Source: Quisquiliibacterium sp. (GTDB lineage: Bacteria > Pseudomonadota > Gammaproteobacteria > Burkholderiales > Burkholderiaceae_E). Taken from it: a DNA stretch of 13,230 bases. The position numbers and the translations under genes are program-made. Positions 1 through 6,394 of this stretch are shown here, one piece after another (within the stretch, counting starts at the first letter, position 1; every line of letters starts with the position of its first letter). The notes below the pieces were generated by a model. It saw only the letters and a list, made by a program, of their open reading frames with translations. It did not search any database and had not been told where the DNA came from. Location: assembly GCA_030830765.1 (NCBI GenBank), contig JAURMJ010000373.1:1-13230 (forward strand), written 5' to 3'.

Positions 1-1163
1 ATGGCCTCGTAGATGCCGTCCAGGTCATCGGCGACTGTGGTCAGGTAGCACGAGGACAGCTGCGAGCGCTGGGTGCCGGAGATGAACAGCGCCGGCGTCG
101 AGCTCATGAAGTCAAAGCTCGATAGCAGCTCATAGAACTCGATCGCCCGCGCCTCACGGTCGACTTCATTCAGCGCCAGACCCATCGCAACGCGCATGAA
201 GAACGCCTGCGGCAGCTCGATGCGTTCGTCGTCAATGTGCAGAAAGTAGCGGTCGTACAGCGTCTGCAGCCCGAGATACGAGAACTGAAGGTCGCGCTCG
301 GAGGATAGTGCAGCACCGATGCGCTTGAGATCGAACTGCAGCAGTTTCTCATCGAGCAGACCGGCCTCGACACCGCGCTTGACGAACTTGGGGAAATATT
401 CGGCATAACGCTGCACCATCCCCGCCTGCGAGACTTCCCCACCCAGCACTTCGCGACGGATCGTGTGCAGCAGCAGCCGGGCTGTGACCTTGCTGTAGGC
501 GGGGTCCTTTTCGATCAGCGCGCGGGCCGACAGAATCGCCGACTTGTAGACTTCCTCCAGCGGCACACCGTCATAGAGATTCTTGACCGTCTCGGAAAGG
601 ACGGCATCGACGCTTGCATATTCAGTCAGTCCGACGCAGGCCGAATCGATCAGCGCACGCAGCTCGGCCAGGTCGAGCGGGCGCCGTACCTCGCCATCGA
701 CAACATGGAGCGTCGGCTGGGCCGTATCGGCCTGGGACCGGCTGGCAGCACGCTCCTGGGCACGGCGCTCGCGGTACAGCACATAGGCTCGCGCAACTTC
801 ATGGTCGCCCGAGCGCATCAGCGCCAGTTCGACATGGTCCTGGATGTCCTCGATGTGGAAAGTGCCGCCGGCCGGCTTGCCGCGGGTCAGTGCATTGACG
901 ACTGCACCGGTCAACTCGTCGACGAGTTCGCGAATTCTTGCCGAGGCGGCGCCCTGACCGCCATTGACAGCCAGGAAGGCTTTGGTCATCGCGATCGCAA
1001 TCTTGCCGGGCTCGAAAGCCACGACCGACCCGTTACGTCGGATGATCTTGAAATCAGACAGTTCGATGGAGGGAGAAAGAGCGGTCTGGGCCGAATCCTG
1101 CACTGCCCACTGAGCGCCAGCACGCCCAGTACCCGACTGATGGTTTTCACCGACCCGTTGCAT
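1..1163 (-). CDS. nrdA: Ribonucleoside-diphosphate reductase, class Ia alpha subunit (N-terminal part, runs off left edge)
   Basis: This is the catalytic chain that reduces ribonucleoside diphosphates to deoxyribonucleotides in the cytoplasm, working with the radical-bearing NrdB, which is not in the window. I translated 387 codons. Residues about 39-131 form an ATP-cone (start IIRRNGSVVAF, later HIEDIQDHVELALMRSG, end YVLYRERRAQER). A second, more diverged cone-like region spans about 151-240. This two-cone arrangement is known from Pseudomonas NrdA, where the cones mediate dATP inhibition. The catalytic barrel begins near 245, with TPALF at 356-360 and LSSCYL at 369-374; Cys372 matches the redox-active C225 of E. 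coli NrdA. The remainder, including the radical-site Cys and the C-terminal Cys pair, lies beyond base 1. The start is set by AGGAGG at 1170-1175: an in-frame ATG at 1169 directly abuts it, whereas the ATG at 1163 has a normal 6-nt gap. Confidence 0.96.
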   Translation of the reverse strand, partial: MQRVGENHQSGTGRAGAQWAVQDSAQTALSPSIELSDFKIIRRNGSVVAFEPGKIAIAMTKAFLAVNGGQGAASARIRELVDELTGAVVNALTRGKPAGGTFHIEDIQDHVELALMRSGDHEVARAYVLYRERRAQERAASRSQADTAQPTLHVVDGEVRRPLDLAELRALIDSACVGLTEYASVDAVLSETVKNLYDGVPLEEVYKSAILSARALIEKDPAYSKVTARLLLHTIRREVLGGEVSQAGMVQRYAEYFPKFVKRGVEAGLLDEKLLQFDLKRIGAALSSERDLQFSYLGLQTLYDRYFLHIDDERIELPQAFFMRVAMGLALNEVDREARAIEFYELLSSFDFMSSTPALFISGTQRSQLSSCYLTTVADDLDGIYEA

Positions 1164-1169
1164 CGGCAT

Positions 1170-1175
1170 CCTCCT
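1170..1175 (-). promoter_or_regulatory. Perfect Shine-Dalgarno (AGGAGG) that decides the nrdA start
   Basis: The minus strand reads AGGAGG, then ATGCCG, then ATG. The first ATG has zero spacing from the Shine-Dalgarno and cannot be used well; the second has 6 nt. The site favours initiation at 1163 and shortens the protein by two residues relative to the longest frame. Confidence 0.85.
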
Positions 1176-1199
1176 GATTCTTGTATGTATGCAAAGCAT

Positions 1200-1231
1200 C
1201 GGGCGGTAACCATTGAGAACAGCCCCGCCCG
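1200..1231 (-). other. GC-rich stem-loop in the nrdA leader
   Basis: CGGGCGG at 1200-1206 pairs perfectly with CCGCCCG at 1225-1231 (7 bp, 18-nt loop). If transcription starts near 1280, this lies in the middle of the untranslated leader, about 37 nt before the start codon. No U-tract follows on the minus strand, so it is not a standard terminator. It may be a leader structure affecting translation or stability, or a chance product of high GC content. Confidence 0.4.
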
Positions 1232-1237
1232 GGTGTC

Positions 1238-1281
1238 TCCGATGAATGACCACAAGATGTAGTGGTTCTCAATTCATCGGA
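1238..1281 (-). repeat. Perfect 10-bp inverted repeat around NrdR-like box 1, at the predicted 5' end of nrdA mRNA
   Basis: TCCGATGAAT at 1238-1247 is the exact reverse complement of ATTCATCGGA at 1272-1281, with 24 bp between. The enclosed segment holds a second dyad (ACCAC at 1249-1253 against GTGGT at 1262-1266), which is also NrdR-like box 1. With a start site near 1280, as predicted from the -10 hexamer, the nrdA transcript would begin in this stem and fold into a nested hairpin. The pairing is directly visible; a role in mRNA stability, or as a second protein's operator, is inference. Confidence 0.6.
1250..1265 (-). promoter_or_regulatory. NrdR-like box 1 (downstream operator)
   Basis: The 16-mer CCACAAGATGTAGTGG matches the published NrdR box pattern (acaCwAtATaTwGtgt) at about 12 of 16 positions. 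With one flanking base each side it forms the imperfect palindrome ACCAC...GTGGT. It starts exactly 31 bp from box 2, the roughly three-turn spacing expected for tandem NrdR boxes. It would lie at about +15 to +30 relative to the predicted start. NrdR is an ATP/dATP-sensing repressor of ribonucleotide reductase genes; its gene is not in the window. Confidence 0.7.
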
Positions 1282-1296
1282 TACCAATTCTAGTGG
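1281..1296 (-). promoter_or_regulatory. NrdR-like box 2, overlapping the nrdA -10 element
   Basis: The 16-mer ATACCAATTCTAGTGG is a weaker match to the NrdR pattern (about 10 of 16), but its right half, TAGTGG, is identical to that of box 1. It covers the -10 hexamer at 1287-1292, so a protein bound here would block the promoter. The two boxes are separated by a 15-bp linker. The spacing and position support the call more than the individual match does. Confidence 0.6.
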
Positions 1297-1315
1297 CGAC
1301 ATCCGACACTGACAA
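1287..1315 (-). promoter_or_regulatory. Sigma70-type promoter of nrdA
   Basis: On the minus strand TTGTCA (1310-1315) is followed after exactly 17 bp by TAGAAT (1287-1292). Each hexamer differs from consensus at one position. The A/T-rich stretch just upstream (AATTTTC at 1320-1326 and GAAAATT at 1336-1342, an inverted pair) resembles an UP element. The predicted start site is near 1280, giving a leader of about 117 nt. This indicates nrdA has its own promoter and does not depend only on read-through from ampD. Confidence 0.75.
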
Positions 1316-1384
1316 GTCGAATTTTCGGCATATCAGAAAATTTCCGAGGTAACCGGTCGATAGACGGCGACAGACGGTGATCTG

Positions 1385-1413
1385 AAAAATCAGAGCCCCA
1401 ATCGACGCGCTCT
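1385..1413 (-). terminator. Possible weak intrinsic terminator after ampD
   Basis: Read on the minus strand, AGAGC (1409-1413) pairs with GCTCT (1392-1396) across a 12-nt loop, and five T residues (1385-1389) begin two bases after the stem. The stem is short. The T-run is also part of a competing small hairpin, TCTGA(AAAA)TCAGA at 1381-1394. The position between the ampD stop and the nrdA promoter is suitable. The rest of 1414-1460 shows nothing I can name. Confidence 0.3.
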
Positions 1414-1460
1414 ACGAGCCGATTTACCCTGTAAAACCGCATGATCAGGAGCGGAAGGAA

Positions 1461-2108
1461 TCAGCCGGTCGGACTTGTTTTGTCGTTCAGACCAAAGGGC
1501 CTGGAGATTGGCAGGCCCTGCAGGCCTGAGGCAAAGTGCGGCCAGTCGAAAAAAGGCCCCGGGTCAATCTTGCGCCCCGGGGCAATATCGCTGTGGCCCG
1601 CCATCCATCGCAGCGAGTAACGAGCAGCAAGAACGCGCGTCAGCGCAATCAGGCTGCGGTACTGGGACATGGTGAATGGATGATGCTCATCGCCCTCCAG
1701 CTCGATACCGACCGAAAAATCATTGCAGTGCGCGCGCCCCTGAAACTCGGATGCACCGGCATGCCAGGCGCGCAGATCACAATCGACAAACTGCACGATG
1801 CGGCCACGACGTCGGATCAGGAAATGACTGGAGACTCGCAGCTGAGAGATTTCCGCGAAAAACGGGTGTCTCGCAGGGTCCAGCGTGTTCGTAAATAGTC
1901 GCTCGATCGCATCACCGCTGAACCGTCCAGGCGGCAAACTGATGAAATGCACGACCAGCAGATCGACCGCCGCCCTGCCGGATTGGCGCTTCTCGGGACC
2001 ACCGGCAGACCTCTCCTGAACAGGCCTGCGATCGAAGTTCGGTGAATCGATGCGCGCGACGCCGTCGAGCCAACCAGAGCCGTCGGCAGACCAGGCAAGC
2101 GGCTTCAC
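1461..2108 (-). CDS. ampD: 1,6-anhydro-N-acetylmuramyl-L-alanine amidase AmpD
   Basis: This cytoplasmic zinc amidase cleaves the lactyl-L-Ala bond of anhydromuropeptides during cell-wall recycling and, in many Gram-negatives, so controls ampC induction. With the GTG start at 2108 the protein is 215 residues, a little longer than E. coli AmpD. LLVVHFISLPPGRF carries zinc ligand His54 (E. coli H34); GHSDIAPGRKIDPGP carries His172, Lys180 and Asp182; IELEGDE carries the catalytic Glu136. The LRVSSHFLI and RAWHAG blocks are also typical. Compared with E. coli it has about 15-20 extra residues before the core (around 31-47) and a proline/glycine-bearing tail. Homology begins just after the GTG; no in-frame ATG lies nearby and the Shine-Dalgarno is weak. 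The start is 13 nt after the pilR stop, suggesting co-transcription and possible coupling. Confidence 0.93.
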   Translation of the reverse strand: MKPLAWSADGSGWLDGVARIDSPNFDRRPVQERSAGGPEKRQSGRAAVDLLVVHFISLPPGRFSGDAIERLFTNTLDPARHPFFAEISQLRVSSHFLIRRRGRIVQFVDCDLRAWHAGASEFQGRAHCNDFSVGIELEGDEHHPFTMSQYRSLIALTRVLAARYSLRWMAGHSDIAPGRKIDPGPFFDWPHFASGLQGLPISRPFGLNDKTSPTG

Positions 2109-2121
2109 TGTCGGGCCTGAA

Positions 2122-3588
2122 TCACTGGATGTCCAGCCGCTGCATCCGGTATCGCAAGGCCCGAAATGTGATTCCCAGCAGGCGGGCGGCGGCGGTGCGG
2201 TTATACCGGGTTTTTTCGAGCGCCCGCAGGATCGCGTCCCTTTCGAGCTGATCGAGATAATCGGGCAACGATTGCGGGATGCCATCTTCATCAAACAGGA
2301 CGGTATCGCCCAGCTTCACAGCGGCTCGCAGCGAGGCATCCTGTTCATCTCTTTCGTCAGCGGCCGAATCCGAAACCATCGGCTTCAGACCCAGATCCTC
2401 GATGCCAATGACCCGACCGTCACTGAAGGCAAGCGCCCGCTCAAGAATATTCTCCAGTTCCCGGACATTGCCCGGAAACGAGTAGCTTCGCAGGTAATTG
2501 AGCGTCGCCGGCAGTAACGCGGGCGGTCTGTCGATCTGCGCGCGCTCGCACAAGCGCTTCAGGATCGCCTCCGCCAGCTGAGGAATATCGGAGGCTCGTT
2601 CACGTAGCGGCGGCAGCCTGAGCTCGATGACGTTGAGCCGGTAATACAGATCCTGCCGGAAGCGGCCGGCCGTCACACACTGAGCAAGGTCCTGGTGTGT
2701 CGCGCTGATGATCCGGACATCAACCGGATCTTCGCTGCTACCCCCGACCTTGCGTACCCGTTTCTCCTGGATCGCGCGCAGCAGCTTGACCTGCATCGCG
2801 AACGGCAGGTCGGCGATTTCGTCGAGGAAAAGCGTCCCGCCACTGGCCGCCTGAAAAAACCCGTCCCGCTCCTGATCTGCACCGGTGAATGCCCCTTTGC
2901 GATAACCGAAGAACTCGGCCTCCATCAGGTTTTCAGGAATTGCACCGCAGTTGACTGCAATGAATGGCTTTCCAGCTCGGTTGGCGGACGCATGCAGCAG
3001 TCTTGCCGCCAGTTCCTTGCCCGACCCTGACTCACCGGTGATGGTCACCGGCGCCATACTGCGAGCAAGACGCGCAATCGCGGCCCGAACTTCCTGCATC
3101 GGCTCCGAGTCACCGAGCAATTGTCCTCGGGCGGACTCGCCCAGCCCCTCGCCATCGTCGGCTGGAGGCTCAATGGCTGAACGCACCAGGTTTCTGAGCG
3201 TCTCCAGGGCAACCGGCTTGGACAGGTAATCAAAGGCACCCGCCTTCAGGGCGGCAACTGCATTCTCAGCGCTGCCGTAGGCCGTAATGACCGCGACCGG
3301 AAGCTCGGGGTGCTCGCGACCGATCTCGGAGACGAGTTCAAGACCCAGCCCGTCGGTCAGGCGCATATCGGTCAGGCACAACGCATATTCCTTGACTGAC
3401 AGCAGCCGGCGCGCCTGCGCGAGATCCTGCGCACAATCAACGTCCAACCCCATGCCGACGAGCGTCAGCTCGATCAGTTCGCGCAACTGCGCCTCGTCGT
3501 CGACCACGAGAACCCGGGGAGCCTGGGTCGGGCGCGCACCCGCAGAGCGAGCGCCATGCCCATCGACTCCCCGCACGGATTCGGTCAT
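2122..3588 (-). CDS. pilR: PilR-type sigma54-dependent response regulator
   Basis: The product is a 488-residue NtrC-family activator. In Pseudomonas its counterpart PilR turns on the sigma54-dependent pilA promoter after phosphorylation by PilS. A receiver domain spans about 25-140, with acidic residues D30/D31, phospho-acceptor Asp74 (LTDMRL) and Lys124. An AAA+ domain follows, with Walker A GESGSGKE at 185-192, the sigma54-contacting GAFTGA at 232-237, Walker B GGTLFLDEI at 250-258 and FPGNVRELEN at 371-380. The C-terminal Fis-type helix-turn-helix is at about 461-486 (NRTAAARLLGITFRALRYR). All catalytic motifs are intact. The ATG overlaps the pilS stop as ATGA with a GGGGGAG Shine-Dalgarno upstream, so the pair is probably translationally coupled. 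No pilin gene is in the window, and the PilR assignment rests on the partner kinase and the end sequence. Confidence 0.92.
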   Translation of the reverse strand: MTESVRGVDGHGARSAGARPTQAPRVLVVDDEAQLRELIELTLVGMGLDVDCAQDLAQARRLLSVKEYALCLTDMRLTDGLGLELVSEIGREHPELPVAVITAYGSAENAVAALKAGAFDYLSKPVALETLRNLVRSAIEPPADDGEGLGESARGQLLGDSEPMQEVRAAIARLARSMAPVTITGESGSGKELAARLLHASANRAGKPFIAVNCGAIPENLMEAEFFGYRKGAFTGADQERDGFFQAASGGTLFLDEIADLPFAMQVKLLRAIQEKRVRKVGGSSEDPVDVRIISATHQDLAQCVTAGRFRQDLYYRLNVIELRLPPLRERASDIPQLAEAILKRLCERAQIDRPPALLPATLNYLRSYSFPGNVRELENILERALAFSDGRVIGIEDLGLKPMVSDSAADERDEQDASLRAAVKLGDTVLFDEDGIPQSLPDYLDQLERDAILRALEKTRYNRTAAARLLGITFRALRYRMQRLDIQ

Positions 3589-5210
3589 ACGCGCTCCCCC
3601 TGTCCCGGAACAATGACGAAAGCTCCGGAATATCTGCCCGAGGAACCTTGCCGCTCGTAGCGTAACGCTGCACGATTCGCCGTACAGAACTCGCGCGCAA
3701 GGAATAACCCAAGCCCGACCCCTCGCGAATCGGTCGTGAAGAAAGGCTCGAACACATGCGTGAGCACCTCATTGTCGAGACCGGGTCCGTCATCAAGCAC
3801 TCTGAATTCTAGTCGATGCCCCTGCCCGCCCCGCCACTCCAGGCGGATCGCCGCCTCGTTCGAAGAGGCATAGCGCAGCGCATTGGCCAGCAGGTTTTCC
3901 AACACCTGCCGCAGATGTCGCGGATCGAAGCTCATCGGCTCATCGGTCAGGACCGCGATCCTGATTCTTGCCAGATCGGCCCGCTCAGCGACGAAAAATT
4001 CGGCAACCAAACGCTCCAGGAAATCCTTCATGTCGATCAGCTCAGTCGCCGGACGCTCCCGCCTGGCGATCGAGAGCACATCCTCGACGATCCGATTGAT
4101 GCGCACCGAACTGTCCTCGACAATCTGCGCCAGACGGGTGGGCATGCCGCCATCAACACGCTCGGCCAGCAGACTGTTGGCGTGCCGGATCGCAGCAAGC
4201 GGGTTGCGAATCTCATGGGCAATCGACGCGGATAGACGCCCCATCGAAGCAAGCTTGAGCTGCTGGGCTCGCTCCTCGACCTGGCGTAGATCCTCGATCA
4301 GCAGCACCGTGTCGGACCGGTGATCTTCAGGCAGGCGCAGCAGACGAATGCGAACGCTGTGCTCCAGCTCCTGCCCCGGATTGGCTGGATCGCTACAGGA
4401 CAAGGTGGTCTCAATTTCATCTTGCTCTTGCAACCATTGCTGCGTCATGCCCTCAATCTGAGGCCATGGTCCGGTCTGCCCCAGCAGGGTCTGGGCGGTG
4501 CGGTTCATCGTCCGGACCACCCCACTGGAATCGACAATCACGACCCCCTGCGAGATCTCGGAAATCACCATCCGCATGATCTCCAGTTGAGAACGAAGAT
4601 CCTGGCCACGCGCTACGGCGAGAGCCTGCTGTGCGGCCAATCGCGTCGCGAGCCAGTTCACCAGCAACGCGATTGCGAAACAGCTGACACCAACCATCGC
4701 CGCCGGCGTCAGCTGCCCGGCATCCTGCCAATTGGCGGCCCACAGACGCCAGATTGCCTCACCCAACACCAGCAGTGAGGCAAGCGCCGCAATGAAGGCG
4801 GCCCTGATGGAGGTCATGAGCAATGCCGCCCCGGCAACATCGGCGATCAGCAGCAGCGCAAAGCCGCCACGAGCACCTCCGGTAGCATGGGTCAGCAGCG
4901 TCAGAAGCAGCAGATCAATCCCGATTTGCGCAGCCAGTTGCCGATCCAGGGAAACCCGCCAGCGGCGGACCGTGAATGCCCATACGATCGAGAACGTCAG
5001 ATAGGCGATCACGACCGCGGCGAACAGTCTCGCATCAGCATCGGACTGAACCAGCTCACGATGAAGGCCGAGTACCAGCAGCCCGCAGAGCAGCACGGCG
5101 AGCAAGAGTCGCCCATCCGAAAGATGCCTCAGACGTCCCCAGGCATCTTCCCCGGCAGCCGGGACCGACCGGGCTGTGGACGCGACGGGATTCGCACCAA
5201 CAGGATTCAT
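3585..5210 (-). CDS. pilS: PilS-type membrane sensor histidine kinase
   Basis: The 541-residue inner-membrane kinase is predicted to phosphorylate PilR. Six hydrophobic segments lie at about 34-50, 61-80, 91-108, 114-133, 137-157 and 169-189, with almost no periplasmic sensor domain, as in Pseudomonas PilS. A PAS domain follows at about 205-310 (SQGVVIVDSSG), then the HisKA domain with phospho-acceptor His332 (SIAHEIRNPLAA). The ATPase domain has the N-box VLENLLANALRYAS (437-450), G1 DDGPG (473-477) and G2 RGVGLGLF (496-503). I chose the ATG at 5210 because GAGG lies 5 nt upstream and the length fits the family. A longer frame back to 5495 would overlap the preceding gene and adds low-complexity, non-family sequence. 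In Pseudomonas PilS senses membrane pilin levels. Confidence 0.92.
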   Translation of the reverse strand: MNPVGANPVASTARSVPAAGEDAWGRLRHLSDGRLLLAVLLCGLLVLGLHRELVQSDADARLFAAVVIAYLTFSIVWAFTVRRWRVSLDRQLAAQIGIDLLLLTLLTHATGGARGGFALLLIADVAGAALLMTSIRAAFIAALASLLVLGEAIWRLWAANWQDAGQLTPAAMVGVSCFAIALLVNWLATRLAAQQALAVARGQDLRSQLEIMRMVISEISQGVVIVDSSGVVRTMNRTAQTLLGQTGPWPQIEGMTQQWLQEQDEIETTLSCSDPANPGQELEHSVRIRLLRLPEDHRSDTVLLIEDLRQVEERAQQLKLASMGRLSASIAHEIRNPLAAIRHANSLLAERVDGGMPTRLAQIVEDSSVRINRIVEDVLSIARRERPATELIDMKDFLERLVAEFFVAERADLARIRIAVLTDEPMSFDPRHLRQVLENLLANALRYASSNEAAIRLEWRGGQGHRLEFRVLDDGPGLDNEVLTHVFEPFFTTDSRGVGLGLFLAREFCTANRAALRYERQGSSGRYSGAFVIVPGQGERV

Positions 5211-5274
5211 CGATGCCTCAATAAACTTGCGGCGCTCAGTTGGCCCCTCGGACGCGCGCCCTGTCCTGCCATGA

Positions 5275-5520
5275 TCAGTGCCGACCGGCTTCATCCCGGT
5301 GCTCAGCGCAGCAGTAGTAATGCCCGCGTGCTGAAACGGCCTCTGATTCGGGCAGATGGGTGCCGCAAACCTCGCAGCGGCGCATCGCCTCCTCGCCACT
5401 GCCCCCCGAAGACTCCGGTTTTCTCGCTGCCCATTCCGAGCGTCGCTGGGAGACCTGCACGAAACGCCAGGCCAGATAGCCAATGACGGCGACAACGATC
5501 CAGAAAAGCAGCTTGCCCAT
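5275..5520 (-). CDS. PP0621-family small membrane-anchored zinc-finger-like protein
   Basis: The 81-residue protein has one N-terminal membrane segment (about 4-20, LLFWIVVAVIGYLAWRF), a basic/polar linker with Ser-Gly, and a C-terminal Cys/His cluster: RRCEVCGTHLPESEA, then GHYYCCAEHRDEAGRH. The pattern CxxC plus a later CC...H fits a small zinc-binding knuckle on the cytosolic side. It matches my recollection of the PP0621 family of pseudomonads and relatives, whose function is unknown. The ATG follows the ypjD TAA immediately (TAAATG) with no visible Shine-Dalgarno, so it is probably translated by reinitiation. pilS starts 64 nt after its stop. The neighbourhood suggests, but does not prove, a link to PilS signalling. 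Confidence 0.85.
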   Translation of the reverse strand: MGKLLFWIVVAVIGYLAWRFVQVSQRRSEWAARKPESSGGSGEEAMRRCEVCGTHLPESEAVSARGHYYCCAEHRDEAGRH

Positions 5521-6372
5521 TTATGCGCGCTGCAAAATCACTTCGATGACAAAACGGGTGCCCACATACGCCAGCAACAGCACAAGAAATCCAGCCAGCG
5601 TCAGGCGCAGCGCGGTCCTGCCACGCCAGCCTCTGAGCCGCCGCCCGACCAGCAGCGCACCGAAGATCAGCCAGGAAATCAGCGTGAACAGTGTCTTGTG
5701 ATCAAAGCGCAGCGGTCGCCCGAACACCTCTTCGGAAAACATCACGCCACTGATTGCGGTCAACGTCAGCAACAGGAATCCGATCCCGATGAAACGAAAA
5801 AGAATCCGCTCCAAAGCCAGCAATGGCGGCAACTGCTCGACCCACCGGGCAATCGGCGAGATCGGAAGCGAAGGACCGTGCAAGGCACGCTCAGCAACCG
5901 TCATCAGCGTCGCATGCAGCGCAGCAAGCATCAGCACGCCATAGGCCAGCGTACCGACCAGCAGGTGAGGCAGGAACAGAGGCCTTGCACTTTCACCTGT
6001 GAAATCGCCACCGGCAAAACCGATCGGCAGCAACGCGGCGAGTGCGGCAAGCGGCAACGCGAAAATCCGCAGCGCCTCGACGCGCACGCTCAACCCCTCA
6101 AACCAGAGAAGCGCGACCCCTGTACACATCGTGGCCGATAGAGCCTGCGCGAAACCGAAGCGCACCTCCGCGCCGGGTGTAATGGCCGCGTACAGTGAAA
6201 TGAAATGCGAGATGACACCGCCCAGCAGAAGCGCCGACCCCTGTGCACCGAAGAGCCCAGGGGAGACGGGCGCCGGGTCGGCAGGTCGCATCGACAGGCG
6301 CAGAGACCCGCTCCAGGCGATCACGTAGATCACGCAAGCAAGTGCGGCGGCGATAACCAGTAGAATGCTCAC
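5521..6372 (-). CDS. ypjD: YpjD inner-membrane protein, cytochrome c assembly (CcsA/HemX-like) family
   Basis: The 283-residue polytopic membrane protein has about eight hydrophobic segments (roughly 1-20, 43-63, 77-93, 100-120, 133-156, 190-212, 226-245, 254-275). It aligns well by eye with E. coli YpjD: an ISHFISL block with His56, PPLLALERILF at 182-192, LLTLTAISG at 201-209, and GWRGRTALRLTLAGF at 248-262 before a final membrane segment. His136 and His225 are further candidates for haem-related ligands, by analogy with CcsA-type proteins. The exact biochemical role of YpjD is not established. A GTG start at 6372 matches the E. coli N-terminus; a GGAG lies rather far upstream. It heads the minus-strand cluster and is divergent from ffh, as in E. 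coli. Confidence 0.92.
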   Translation of the reverse strand: MSILLVIAAALACVIYVIAWSGSLRLSMRPADPAPVSPGLFGAQGSALLLGGVISHFISLYAAITPGAEVRFGFAQALSATMCTGVALLWFEGLSVRVEALRIFALPLAALAALLPIGFAGGDFTGESARPLFLPHLLVGTLAYGVLMLAALHATLMTVAERALHGPSLPISPIARWVEQLPPLLALERILFRFIGIGFLLLTLTAISGVMFSEEVFGRPLRFDHKTLFTLISWLIFGALLVGRRLRGWRGRTALRLTLAGFLVLLLAYVGTRFVIEVILQRA

Positions 6373-6394
6373 TCGCCGAGTTTACTCCAAGGCC

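Noticed and set aside
465..1262. Long open frame on the plus strand opposite nrdA
   Set aside because: It is antisense to a clearly homologous NrdA frame and its protein shows no recognisable motif; high-GC codon bias opens the opposite frame.
2109..2294. Longer ampD start at 2294 inside pilR
   Set aside because: The extra 62 residues overlap the PilR helix-turn-helix coding region and are not AmpD-like; homology starts after GTG 2108.
5211..5495. Longer pilS start at 5495
   Set aside because: It would overlap the PP0621-type gene almost fully and add Arg-rich sequence not seen in PilS; ATG 5210 has a Shine-Dalgarno and gives a normal length.
4887..6141. Plus-strand open frames opposite pilS, the PP0621-type gene and ypjD
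   Set aside because: Products are Gln/Arg-rich shadow translations; the minus strand encodes recognisable membrane proteins.
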